Source: JBCCMB01 sp039026555
GTDB lineage: Bacteria; Pseudomonadota; Alphaproteobacteria; Caulobacterales; Hyphomonadaceae
Assembly (NCBI GenBank): GCA_039026555.1
Contig: JBCCMB010000062.1
Coordinates: 1-14,921, forward strand
DNA: 14,921 bases
Reading direction: 5' to 3'
A program made the position numbers and the translations under genes. This document shows, one piece after another, positions 7,452 to 14,828 of this stretch. A model generated the notes under the pieces. It was given only the letters and a program-made list of their open reading frames with translations. It searched no databases and was not told where the DNA came from. How positions within the stretch are numbered: the stretch's first letter is position 1; each line of letters begins with the position of its first letter.

Positions 7452-9542
7452 ATGAAGCCCGAATTGATCGCCGCACTGCCGCCGCCGCCAATCCACCGCA
7501 GGGAAGCGAACATTGTCGAAAGGCATGGCACGTGTCGGATCGATCCTTATGCGTGGATGAAGCCCGCTGACTGGCCTTCGATTTTGCGCACGCCCCGATC
7601 TTTGAGTGGCGATATCAAGGACGCGGTGGATAAGGAAAACGCATACACCGACGCTTTCTTGTCGGCGTCGGGCGCGCTGATGCGCGAGCTAAGCGCAGAG
7701 GTCGCCGCGATTAAAGCGCTTTCGGATACGGAGGGCGGCGTCGTTCGAGGTGGTGATTTCTATTTCGAACGAAAAAGCCCTGAGGGCGAAATTGTCTTTG
7801 GTCGCCGCAGTCTAAAGACCGGCGCGGAGCAAATTTTGCTCGATATGGGTTTGGAACGCGCGTCAAACGCTCAAGCAAAACTGAGTTGGGGAGGCCCAAG
7901 GATTAGCGCCGACCAGTCGCTGTTTGGCTGGGCGGTCGACAACGCCGGTTCGGGCATTTTCACGGTAAAAGTCCGACATTTGGAAAGTGACGCCCTGGTG
8001 GTGGACGACATTCACGATTGTCATGGCGGTTTCGCCTTCGACAAGACGGGGCAACATCTCTTCTGGGTCGGCCGCGACGACAAAGGACGCCCCGCTAACG
8101 TCTGGCGTCGAGATATATATAGTGGATCGGATGTCAAATGTTTCGACAACCTCGACCCGTCATACTTTATCGATCTGAAGTCGTCCGCATCAGGTGAATT
8201 CATATTCATTCGCCTGCTCAATGGAGATCAGTCGGAAGTCTGGTTCATACCGTCCGAAGCGCCCGGCTCAGCGCCGGCGATCGTCGAGCCGATGTCCGCG
8301 TTTCACGACTATGACGTGGAGCACTGGCGCGGGGAATTCGTCATCCGAACCAACGCCGAAGGCGCCGACGACTATAAAATTGTATCAGCTCCAATTACAG
8401 CTCCGGGTCGGGCGAATTGGAAAGTCGTCGTTCCACATCTGAGCGGACGAAACATAACTGGACTTACCCCGTTTTCAGAATATTTGATTCGCTCGGAGTG
8501 GCGTGACGCCAAACCACGCCTCGTAATCATGGACCCTGACGGCGGCGAAGACGATGTGGAATTTGACGACGCCGCCTACTGCATCAGCGTTACGCCCAAT
8601 CAACAGTACGACAGTGAGTTCGTAAGCTATTCCTTCAGCTCGCCTGTCTCGCCGCCTCGATTGATCAAAACGGCGCTGTCCAGCGCGAAGAGCGCGCCTT
8701 TGCTAGGGGCGAGCACCGCTCATTCGTTCGATGAAACAGAGTATATGGTCAAACGGCTGAACATACTATCGGCGGACGGCGCGGAGATACCTGTTACGCT
8801 TCTGAGCAAAAAAACATCACCGCCATCCTCCGGGCAGCCGCTATATCTCTACGCCTACGGCGCCTATGGCGATGTTACAGAAGCGTCGTTTCGCCCCGAC
8901 GCCGTCGCATTGGTCGATCGTGGGTGGACCTACGCGATCGCCCACGTGCGCGGGGGCGGGGAGCGCGGAACATCCTGGTGGCGCCCGACATTAAAGCAAG
9001 GAAAGAAGACCACATTCGCCGATTTTACGACATGCGCCGAAGCCCTAATTTCGATGGGCCTGGCTCGCGAAGGGAACATCGTCGCCCACGGGATGTCGGC
9101 GGGCGGACTTCTAATGGGATCGGTATTCACGACGCATCCACATCTATGGGCTGGCGTCATTGCGCAAGTCCCGTTCGTGGATGTTTTGAACACGTTGGAT
9201 GACCTGGAAAATCATCCTTTGGGTTCAACGCCTTTCGCGATTTGGGGAGACCCTCGCGTCGAAGAGGATTATCGATATATGGCTGGCTATTCGCCCTATG
9301 ATCAGCTGAAGCCAGCCGCCTATCCAAACCTTCTAACGACAGGTGGCGTCGCGGATGATCGAGTTGCATTTTGGGAGCCGCTCAAGTTTGTAGCGCAAGC
9401 TCGGCATCTCAACACCGGCTCGGCATCTTTCTTTTCGCGGATCGGTTCAGAAGCTGGACATCTGGGTGATCCTTCGCCCGAGGGTCAACTGTTTCAATCC
9501 GCATTGTTCCTGGCTTTTGCTTTATGCGCTGTCGAGGGGTAG
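7452..9542 (+). CDS. S9A prolyl-oligopeptidase-family serine peptidase, OpdB-like
   Basis: Cytoplasmic-looking serine peptidase of 696 residues with no signal peptide. I chose the ATG at 7452. A TTG at 7401 is open in frame but adds 17 residues unlike the family, whereas PPPPIHRRE and DPYAWM just after the ATG match the usual S9A N-terminus. An N-terminal beta-propeller is followed by an alpha/beta hydrolase. The catalytic triad is complete: Ser549 in GMSAGGLLMG, Asp635 in GVADDRVAFWEP and His670 in SEAGHLGDPS. AHVRGGGERG, another family motif, is present. The segment where oligopeptidase B carries a Glu-rich EYEEWG-like motif reads PFAIWG at 594-599, so the acidic residues for basic P1 recognition are missing. 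It diverges from the receptor-MFS unit and lies 55 bp ahead of the AraC gene. Cleavage of an imported peptide chelate is possible but inferred. Confidence 0.92.
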   Translation: MKPELIAALPPPPIHRREANIVERHGTCRIDPYAWMKPADWPSILRTPRSLSGDIKDAVDKENAYTDAFLSASGALMRELSAEVAAIKALSDTEGGVVRGGDFYFERKSPEGEIVFGRRSLKTGAEQILLDMGLERASNAQAKLSWGGPRISADQSLFGWAVDNAGSGIFTVKVRHLESDALVVDDIHDCHGGFAFDKTGQHLFWVGRDDKGRPANVWRRDIYSGSDVKCFDNLDPSYFIDLKSSASGEFIFIRLLNGDQSEVWFIPSEAPGSAPAIVEPMSAFHDYDVEHWRGEFVIRTNAEGADDYKIVSAPITAPGRANWKVVVPHLSGRNITGLTPFSEYLIRSEWRDAKPRLVIMDPDGGEDDVEFDDAAYCISVTPNQQYDSEFVSYSFSSPVSPPRLIKTALSSAKSAPLLGASTAHSFDETEYMVKRLNILSADGAEIPVTLLSKKTSPPSSGQPLYLYAYGAYGDVTEASFRPDAVALVDRGWTYAIAHVRGGGERGTSWWRPTLKQGKKTTFADFTTCAEALISMGLAREGNIVAHGMSAGGLLMGSVFTTHPHLWAGVIAQVPFVDVLNTLDDLENHPLGSTPFAIWGDPRVEEDYRYMAGYSPYDQLKPAAYPNLLTTGGVADDRVAFWEPLKFVAQARHLNTGSASFFSRIGSEAGHLGDPSPEGQLFQSALFLAFALCAVEG

Positions 9543-9597
9543 CCGAGACAACTCGGCCCGGCTTGAAATCGCCAGGTTATTTGGACACGATTTGGAT

Positions 9598-10368
9598 ATG
9601 CAGACCACGAAAGACCTTGATCTAAACCGCCAACCCGTCGTCGGGTTGTCGGATGAATACGAGGACGGATTTGAGGATCCCGCACACACGCATGATCGTG
9701 TCCAACTGCTGTACGCCTGTACGGGGGTCATGTCAGTCGTAGCGGACCGAACGGCAATTGTTTTGCCGCCGCAAAGAGCGCTGTGGATTCCGGCAGGCGT
9801 CGAACACGCGGTGTCCTGCCGCGGCCCTGTGTCTTTGAGGACATTGTACATCGATCCTCGCGCCGCACCGCGCGATCCGACATGTCATGTGGTTGAAGTG
9901 AGCGGCTTTCTTCGCGCGCTAATCATGGATGTATCGGAACGCGATAGGGATCATACCTTCGAAGCGCGTGATCAAAAAGTCGCCGAGCTAACGCTTCTGG
10001 AGCTCTCCGTCGCCCCCAAAATCCCGCACATGGCGCCGCTCCCAAACGACTCTAAATTGCTCCGAGTCTGCCATCTCATTATCAAAACACCCTCAGACGC
10101 CCGAACGATTGACGAATTCGCGCAGATCGCGGGCATGAGCCGCCGCAGTTTCACAAGGCGGTTTAAAGAGGAGACGGGAATGAGCCTATGCCTTTGGCGT
10201 CAACAAATACGTCTTCAAGAGGCGTTTTCGCTCCTACTTACTGGAACGCCCGTAAACGTGGCGGCTAGCAAGGTAGGCTATGAAAGCGCAAACGCATTCA
10301 GCTCCGTTTTTTATCGGACCTTTGGAGTCTCTCCGGGGCGATACTCCCGCACCGTACTAGCGGCGTAG
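9598..10368 (+). CDS. AraC-family transcriptional regulator with N-terminal cupin
   Basis: A 256-residue regulator when started at the ATG at 9598. The frame is open upstream into the peptidase gene, but those residues do not look conserved. The cupin sensor domain spans about 25-90, with HTHDRVQLLYA at 30-40, PPQRALWIPAGVEH at 57-70 and His30, His32 and His70 as potential metal or ligand positions. Two helix-turn-helix units follow at about 171-191 (IDEFAQIAGMSRRSFTRRF) and 217-240, ending with the AraC signature GYESANAFSSVFYRTFGVSPGRY. The style resembles short NimR-like AraC proteins. It starts 55 bp after the S9 peptidase stop and is probably co-transcribed. Like the siderophore-sensing AraC regulators PchR and AlcR, it may activate its neighbouring receptor genes; this is inference, and its ligand is unknown. 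Confidence 0.9.
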   Translation: MQTTKDLDLNRQPVVGLSDEYEDGFEDPAHTHDRVQLLYACTGVMSVVADRTAIVLPPQRALWIPAGVEHAVSCRGPVSLRTLYIDPRAAPRDPTCHVVEVSGFLRALIMDVSERDRDHTFEARDQKVAELTLLELSVAPKIPHMAPLPNDSKLLRVCHLIIKTPSDARTIDEFAQIAGMSRRSFTRRFKEETGMSLCLWRQQIRLQEAFSLLLTGTPVNVAASKVGYESANAFSSVFYRTFGVSPGRYSRTVLAA

Positions 10369-10393
10369 GGGGTCTAATCCAGCCAGGCGTTGG

Positions 10394-10414
10394 CGCCGTT
10401 CGGAGAGGACGGCG
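10394..10414 (+). terminator. Candidate weak terminator after the AraC gene
   Basis: CGCCGT and ACGGCG form a perfect 6-bp stem with a nine-base loop, followed by TTTCT. It starts 25 bp after the AraC stop and lies between convergent genes (AraC rightward, small PepSY leftward). The T-run is short, so it would be weak. The rest of the gap, 10415-10552, holds no recognisable gene or repeat. Confidence 0.4.
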
Positions 10415-10552
10415 TTTCTGATGATCTTGAAGCTGTATCGTCTCAACCTCATCACCGACCGCGTACCAGCGATACTATTGGATACCGTTTCGGTAGGTTG
10501 CGCCTTAACAGATCGTCTCAGTTGCCGCCGATAATCGTCGCGCGCTGACCAT

Positions 10553-11158
10553 TCAGGGCGTCAAGAACACAAACAATCCCGCGAAGATACAGACTGACGC
10601 CGCCATAATCCTCAGACTCGTCGCCAACTTGAAGCGGAGTGAGAAAAACAAAATCAAACCGACACAGGAGAGCGCCATGATGAGGCTGGCCGACACATCT
10701 ATCAGGAGCTTCCAATACGCGCCTGCGTCCTTGCCGCGATGCAGATCGTGGATGATAGACGTCAGGTTTGCATTACTGATTTCAATTTCGGCGACGCCTG
10801 TTTCCACATCGACAAATACGTCCGTGCTGCCTTTCACGCCGGTGTATCTCAAGACGGTCTCATATACATCGATCTCTGCGTCCTTAAGCTGCCCTACGAT
10901 GCGCGTTTGCGACTTCAACACCGCTGTAAGTTCGCCTTCGGGATCAGAGCTGGAAAGCGCCGCCTCCAATACCGCTAAATCGATTGAAACTGTCGTCGGC
11001 GACGCGTCATCGCGCGAGGGACTGAGCCAGGTTGGATGATTTAACAGCAGCCCAGAAGCGGCAAAGAAGAACAGCATCAAAAACGCCGCGGCCGACAAAT
11101 AGGCGTGCGCCGAACGCGCTGCGCGGTAAAATGCACCCTTGTTAAAACGTCGCGCCAT
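10553..11158 (-). CDS. Small PepSY-associated three-helix membrane protein
   Basis: A 201-residue inner-membrane protein. I chose the ATG at 11158 because it starts 10 bp after the ApbE-DUF2271 stop with GGGT upstream. The longer frame from 11245 overlaps the preceding gene and adds unconvincing sequence. Helices are at about 20-40, 150-173 and 180-199. Histidines flank them: His18, His41 just after helix 1 (LLLNHP), and His137 and His140 in IIHDLHRGKDAG, a pattern typical of PepSY_TM proteins and suitable for heme. A PepSY-like domain with VFVDVETGVAEIEI (113-126) occupies the periplasmic loop between helices 1 and 2. Such proteins occur beside DUF2271, DUF4198 and ApbE genes in other bacteria as I recall them. 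The likely role is electron transfer across the membrane to periplasmic partners; this is inference. Confidence 0.82.
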   Translation of the reverse strand: MARRFNKGAFYRAARSAHAYLSAAAFLMLFFFAASGLLLNHPTWLSPSRDDASPTTVSIDLAVLEAALSSSDPEGELTAVLKSQTRIVGQLKDAEIDVYETVLRYTGVKGSTDVFVDVETGVAEIEISNANLTSIIHDLHRGKDAGAYWKLLIDVSASLIMALSCVGLILFFSLRFKLATSLRIMAASVCIFAGLFVFLTP

Positions 11159-11168
11159 TTGCACCCGT

Positions 11169-12614
11169 TCAGCGCTGCATGCCGAGGCGAAGTTGGATCT
11201 CGCCCAGCTCGTCGCCAGCAAGAACATCCTGCTTAATCGATGCATCGCTCAAGGTAAAAGCGATCCTCTCATGTTGATGGCCGCCATACTCGCGAGCCGC
11301 TTCAACATGCAGAATGTAGTCGCCGTGGGCCGCTGTCTCGCCGCGGTGGTTGAGGCCGTCCCAAGTGAGCGAATATCGTCCCGGTCGGCGTGTCGGCTCC
11401 GATACCGTTGTCACGAGACTTCCCGCTTTTCGGCCGAAACGTCGGTGCCAATAGTAGTTTTCCTCCATCCATCGCGACTCTTCTCCGGCGAGAAGAAGAA
11501 TGCGGATGAGATTTCGGTCAGGGTCGGCAATCCAAGCTGCGATATAGGGCTGCTCATAGTCCGCGACGTCGATCTCGGGGATCTCGAAACTGACGGCGAA
11601 TACATGATCGTCCGGCCAGGCCGCGTCGGCCTTTGCAGGCGCATCTACTTGCAGCGCTGACCAACCAGAACTCTGATGGCGATAGCCATCGCTCATTGTT
11701 ATGGACGCCTCGGTGTTTGGCATTGTTTCGATCAACCGTAGGCTGGCTTTCAGCCGCATAACGGCGAAAGCCGTCGCTAGGGCGTCGGCCGTCATTGCGT
11801 CGGGGGCGTAAACGCTCACCTCGGCGACCTTCGATGTCGGCCATCCCGAGGTCGGCGAGACGATATGACTGAAGGACTTTCCGTCGATCACGCGGTCGCG
11901 CGGCCCGACGCCGCTTGTTGCAAGCGCGGCTTCACTCAAGCGCACGACGGTGTCGCCCTCGCGGCCGGGAATAACGGCGCGCCAGCCTTCGGTCGTTCCA
12001 GTATCGCCCCATGTGCGAAGATCGCCGCCGATATTGACCAAGAGGCCCGACATCTCAGGCGCCGCCAGTTTCGCAGCGTCGATCGCTGCATCAATAATAT
12101 AGCCTTTGGCCAGCGCGTTGGTTTCAAACTGAACAGGATAGGGCCGCGCCACAATTTTGCTTTTGACGTCGATTTCAACGGCGGCGCGACGGATTTCGCC
12201 GGCCAGAACTCTCAATTCAGGACGGCTCGGCACCGTATCTGTAGCTTCTGCTTCGCGCCAGGCCGATACAAGCTCGCCGATCCGGCAGCTTAGCGCGTTT
12301 TCAGTCGTCTCGCGAAACGCTTCGCATGCGCTGAGCACCTCAATGAGCTCTGGTGAAATCACCATACGCTCTGCGGCGTTGAGCCGAGACACTTCGCTTG
12401 TTTCCAGATAGGTGCTTAAAAGCGCATTCAGCCTGGCGATCTCGGCCAGAACGGCCTCCTCGGCAGAATCTGCGACGTCTTCCTCGTTTGCATGCACTAT
12501 GATGTCCAACGACGCGCCAAGAACATTTTCATGGCGCCGCTGGAACGGTTCGGCCTCAACCGACATAGGCGCGACAACCACCGCCAGCGCCGCTCCAATG
12601 AGGAATTTCAGCAT
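11169..12614 (-). CDS. Secreted ApbE-type FAD:protein FMN transferase fused to a DUF2271 domain
   Basis: A 481-residue periplasmic protein with a Sec signal peptide of about 21 residues (cleavage after VEA) and no lipobox cysteine. The first domain, about 25-325, is ApbE, which attaches FMN from FAD to Ser/Thr of target proteins using Mg2+. It shows FETNALAKGYIID (Lys170), LLVNIGGDLRTWG at 191-203, DGKSFSHIVSPTSGWP (His250) and TADALATAFAVM (Asp277, Thr281), the last being the metal-binding region. The second domain, about 335-456, is DUF2271: PYIAAWIADPDRNLIRILLL, a W-rich middle, RRPGRYSLTWDGLNHRG and HGDYILHVEAAREYGG. These two are normally separate proteins of about 330 and 150-170 residues, so this is a fusion. 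It is co-oriented with the small PepSY gene and divergent from the DUF4198 unit. The DUF2271 position where I expect an SGAT-like motif reads SEPT at 405-408. Confidence 0.92.
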   Translation of the reverse strand: MLKFLIGAALAVVVAPMSVEAEPFQRRHENVLGASLDIIVHANEEDVADSAEEAVLAEIARLNALLSTYLETSEVSRLNAAERMVISPELIEVLSACEAFRETTENALSCRIGELVSAWREAEATDTVPSRPELRVLAGEIRRAAVEIDVKSKIVARPYPVQFETNALAKGYIIDAAIDAAKLAAPEMSGLLVNIGGDLRTWGDTGTTEGWRAVIPGREGDTVVRLSEAALATSGVGPRDRVIDGKSFSHIVSPTSGWPTSKVAEVSVYAPDAMTADALATAFAVMRLKASLRLIETMPNTEASITMSDGYRHQSSGWSALQVDAPAKADAAWPDDHVFAVSFEIPEIDVADYEQPYIAAWIADPDRNLIRILLLAGEESRWMEENYYWHRRFGRKAGSLVTTVSEPTRRPGRYSLTWDGLNHRGETAAHGDYILHVEAAREYGGHQHERIAFTLSDASIKQDVLAGDELGEIQLRLGMQR

Positions 12615-12648
12615 AAGGTTTCGTCCCCGACAAAAATACCCTAAGAGC

Positions 12649-12669
12649 TGCGATTAATTTGCAATTGCA
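12649..12669. promoter_or_regulatory. Possible Fur-like site between the divergent ApbE and DUF4198 units
   Basis: TGCGATTA, five bases, CAATTGCA: six of eight arm positions match in the same 8-5-8 geometry as the site at 2944-2964. It sits in the 106-bp region between the two divergent starts, overlapping a perfect 10-bp palindrome TGCAATTGCA at 12660-12669. AT-rich palindromes arise easily by chance, so confidence is modest. Confidence 0.35.
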
Positions 12670-12720
12670 GATATCGCAAGCTTATTGTTGGCCGACGTTT
12701 GCGGCGGCCGGGAGGACAGA

Positions 12721-13512
12721 GTGCGGAATTTGATCGTCATCCTCAGCGCTGGCGCAACACTGCTTTTGTCCGGTGCGGCGCAGGCGCACACCTCCTATAT
12801 CCTGCCATCTTATTTTAATACGACCAGAGGCGAATTGGTCACTCTCCAGAGCGCATTCACTGAAGCGTTCTTTGCACCTGAGATCGCGGTTAACGCAGCC
12901 GACTTCCACGTGCTTGGTCCTGATGGCGCACGCGACGAGATTGACGACGTCTCGACGCATAGCCAGCTGGTGTTGATGGAAGAAGCGTTGGACGAAGACG
13001 GTACTTATCGCTTCACTACTGGCGTTAGGCGCGGTCGCATCAGCAAGCGCGTTTTGGTGGAGGGCGAATGGCGATCAATTTTCAGCGATGCGGAAATTCC
13101 TGCTGACGCAGCCGAGATCGTCACGCGCCAAACGGAAACCGTCGCCGAGGCTTATGTGAGCAAGGGGGCGCCAAACTGGGCGGCGGCGGAACGGACCATA
13201 GGATTACTCGCGTTCGCACCGGAAACTCACCCCAGCGAGGTTTATATGGACGAAGGGTTCGAAATGCGGGTGTATTTTGACGGCGCGCCGCTCGCAGATC
13301 ACGAAATTTCGCTCTACCGAGGCGGTGGGCACTATGAGTCTCCCAAGTTCAAGCAATCCGCGAAAACAGACAAAGAGGGCCGTGTCTCGTTCGATTTTGA
13401 CGCGGCGGGTGTCTATTTGGTTATGACCCGGCGCCGGGCTGACGCCCCGCCGGGCGCCGAGACAGACGAGCGCAGTTACACCACGTCTCTGACCTTCGAA
13501 GTCTTGCGCTAG
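12721..13512 (+). CDS. Secreted DUF4198 (NikM-like) protein
   Basis: A 263-residue periplasmic protein started at GTG 12721, which has GGAGG five bases upstream. An upstream TTG at 12685 is open but lacks such a site and would bury the signal peptide. Residues 1-22 form a clean signal peptide ending AQA, so the mature protein begins His-Thr-Ser (His23). DUF4198 members characteristically begin with His after cleavage and have beta-sandwich domains. Here SRGELV-like opening strands are followed by a C-terminal sandwich with EVYMDEGFEMRVYFDGAPL and DKEGRVSFDFDAAGVYLV. The family is often annotated as a nickel/cobalt transport component, but in iron clusters its role is unknown. A free N-terminal His could bind copper or another metal, which is inference. 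It leads a three-gene rightward unit with the EF-hand and CIA30 genes. Confidence 0.88.
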   Translation: MRNLIVILSAGATLLLSGAAQAHTSYILPSYFNTTRGELVTLQSAFTEAFFAPEIAVNAADFHVLGPDGARDEIDDVSTHSQLVLMEEALDEDGTYRFTTGVRRGRISKRVLVEGEWRSIFSDAEIPADAAEIVTRQTETVAEAYVSKGAPNWAAAERTIGLLAFAPETHPSEVYMDEGFEMRVYFDGAPLADHEISLYRGGGHYESPKFKQSAKTDKEGRVSFDFDAAGVYLVMTRRRADAPPGAETDERSYTTSLTFEVLR

Positions 13513-13545
13513 TTCGAACTATTGAAGTCCATCAAGGGGAAATCC

Positions 13546-14079
13546 ATGAATCCGATCACATTCACTGCGTCGTTTACGGCGTTGCTGTTCGCCACAGCCT
13601 GCCAGACAGCACCCGTTGAGACGGCCGCCCAACTAAAAGCCGCAACGTCGGCGTCTGTAGAGAACGCTGAAGCCGACGCACAAATAGCATCAGCGGACGC
13701 GCCTCGCCGCAATCTCGGCGGGCATAGCAAAGTTCGATTTGTCGAACGTTATGATGACGATGGCGACGGCGCGGTGGCGATCGAGGAGTTCATGGCCGCC
13801 CGGGAAGCGGGCTATAACGACCGCGATTTCAACGGCGACGGCGCCGTTCATGTGGACGAATACGTCTCAGAGTATGAAGCGCGTCTCGAACAAGAACTTG
13901 CGGAACAGCACGAACGTCAGGTCAAACAAGCTCATGTTCGCTTCGGCTTTCTTGATAGCGACGACGATGAAGTTATGACGCTTGAGGAATTCCACGCGTC
14001 GGGCGACCGAATGTTCACCCGCCTCGACACGAACGGCGACGGCGTTGTGAACGACGAAGACACCGCCGAGAGCTTCTGA
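13546..14079 (+). CDS. EF-hand protein, probable lipoprotein
   Basis: A 177-residue protein started at ATG 13546 with AAGGGGA about five bases upstream. The first 19 residues are a signal peptide with a lipobox-like ATAC, giving Cys19 as a likely lipid anchor. The box is not ideal because the -3 position is Ala. A low-complexity Ala/Glu linker runs to about residue 55. Four EF-hand loops follow: 70-81 and 94-105 are canonical (DxDxDG...E); 137-148 has Glu142 where Gly is usual; 161-172 ends in Asp rather than Glu, which usually lowers Ca2+ affinity. A charged helix at about 110-130 (EARLEQELAEQHERQVKQ) separates the two pairs. It begins 33 bp after the DUF4198 stop and ends 8 bp before the CIA30 gene. 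Calcium or other divalent-metal binding at the membrane is likely, but a role in redox or iron is only contextual. Confidence 0.88.
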   Translation: MNPITFTASFTALLFATACQTAPVETAAQLKAATSASVENAEADAQIASADAPRRNLGGHSKVRFVERYDDDGDGAVAIEEFMAAREAGYNDRDFNGDGAVHVDEYVSEYEARLEQELAEQHERQVKQAHVRFGFLDSDDDEVMTLEEFHASGDRMFTRLDTNGDGVVNDEDTAESF

Positions 14080-14087
14080 TCGGTTAG

Positions 14088-14714
14088 ATGCCAAAGTCGG
14101 ATATCAGAAAGCGGGTTCAAACCGCGCGGCGAACGCGAGCCACGGTGCTTGTCGTAGCTGTCGCAATCGCATTCGCGGGCGCGTCGCCGGCGTTGGCTCA
14201 TACATGCCGCACCTTGTCGACCCCAAGCCTCTCCGAAGAAGCGCTTTGGCGGTCGGTCAACGACGATGTGATGGGCGGCCGATCGGAAGGCGGTTCAAAG
14301 TTCACGGAAACCTCCATGGTGTTCTCCGGTTCGATCAATACCAATGGCGGCGGATTCTCCTCAATGCGCCGCGTTCTGCGGGATGCGCTCGCGACGTCGG
14401 ACACACGCCTTGATGTCGACGTGAAAGGCGATGGGCGCGCTTATAACATCAGATTTGACGTTAAAGAGCCGGAGTGGCGCGTCTCATTGTCGTTCCAGGC
14501 GCTGCTGACGGACGCCGCGCACGATGAGATGACAACTGTGAGCGTGCCGCTCGACCAGTTGCGCGCAAGTTTTCGCGGACGGCGCATTACAGACGCCGTG
14601 TTCAATCCGGACGCGGTTCTGCGGATAGGCGTTATTATTGCAGACGGCGAGGATGGTCCCTTCACCCTTGAGCTTGGGGAAATCCGAGCTTGCTCAGGAA
14701 AAGCCGCAAACTAG
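14088..14714 (+). CDS. Secreted CIA30-domain protein
   Basis: A 208-residue protein with an N-terminal signal peptide, basic to about residue 18 then hydrophobic at 19-36, with cleavage after ALA (37). The mature protein begins His-Thr-Cys. CIA30 (NDUFAF1-like) signatures are clear: WRSVNDDVMGGRSEGG at 54-69, FSGSINTNGGGFSSMRR at 79-95 and a C-terminal jelly-roll-like strand set. Cys40 and Cys202 are the only cysteines I count in the mature chain and could form a disulfide closing the domain. The start is uncertain: the ribosome site ahead of 14088 is weak and a later GTG (residue 20) is possible. It follows the EF-hand gene by 8 bp, so co-translation is likely. The eukaryotic namesake helps assemble complex I; the bacterial secreted forms have no settled function. 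Confidence 0.87.
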   Translation: MPKSDIRKRVQTARRTRATVLVVAVAIAFAGASPALAHTCRTLSTPSLSEEALWRSVNDDVMGGRSEGGSKFTETSMVFSGSINTNGGGFSSMRRVLRDALATSDTRLDVDVKGDGRAYNIRFDVKEPEWRVSLSFQALLTDAAHDEMTTVSVPLDQLRASFRGRRITDAVFNPDAVLRIGVIIADGEDGPFTLELGEIRACSGKAAN

Positions 14715-14828
14715 CGGCCCCCGCACCGCACAACGCCTACAATTCTCAACAACATCAATGATGCGTTCATCCAATACAATTTTGCGTTCTGTTGCGCGAG
14801 TACAACGCGTTCAGCGTAGGCGCCGCCC

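Noticed and set aside
7452..9542. Lasso-peptide locus based on an S9 peptidase beside a TonB receptor
   Set aside because: No precursor, leader peptidase or asparagine-synthetase-like cyclase is present in the window; only the uptake and hydrolysis parallel is retained as a hypothesis.
10415..10552. Possible second transposase fragment between the AraC and small PepSY genes
   Set aside because: All six frames were read by eye and none gave a recognisable transposase motif.
11159..11245. Longer N-terminus for the small PepSY protein
   Set aside because: It would overlap the ApbE-DUF2271 coding end by 77 bases; the ATG at 11158 fits the operon spacing and is followed by a normal basic stretch then helix 1.
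12660..12678. Larger dyad TGCGAT...ATCGCA around 12649-12678
   Set aside because: Arms are only 6 bp with an 18-base spacer; not a convincing operator beyond the 8-5-8 site already listed with low confidence.
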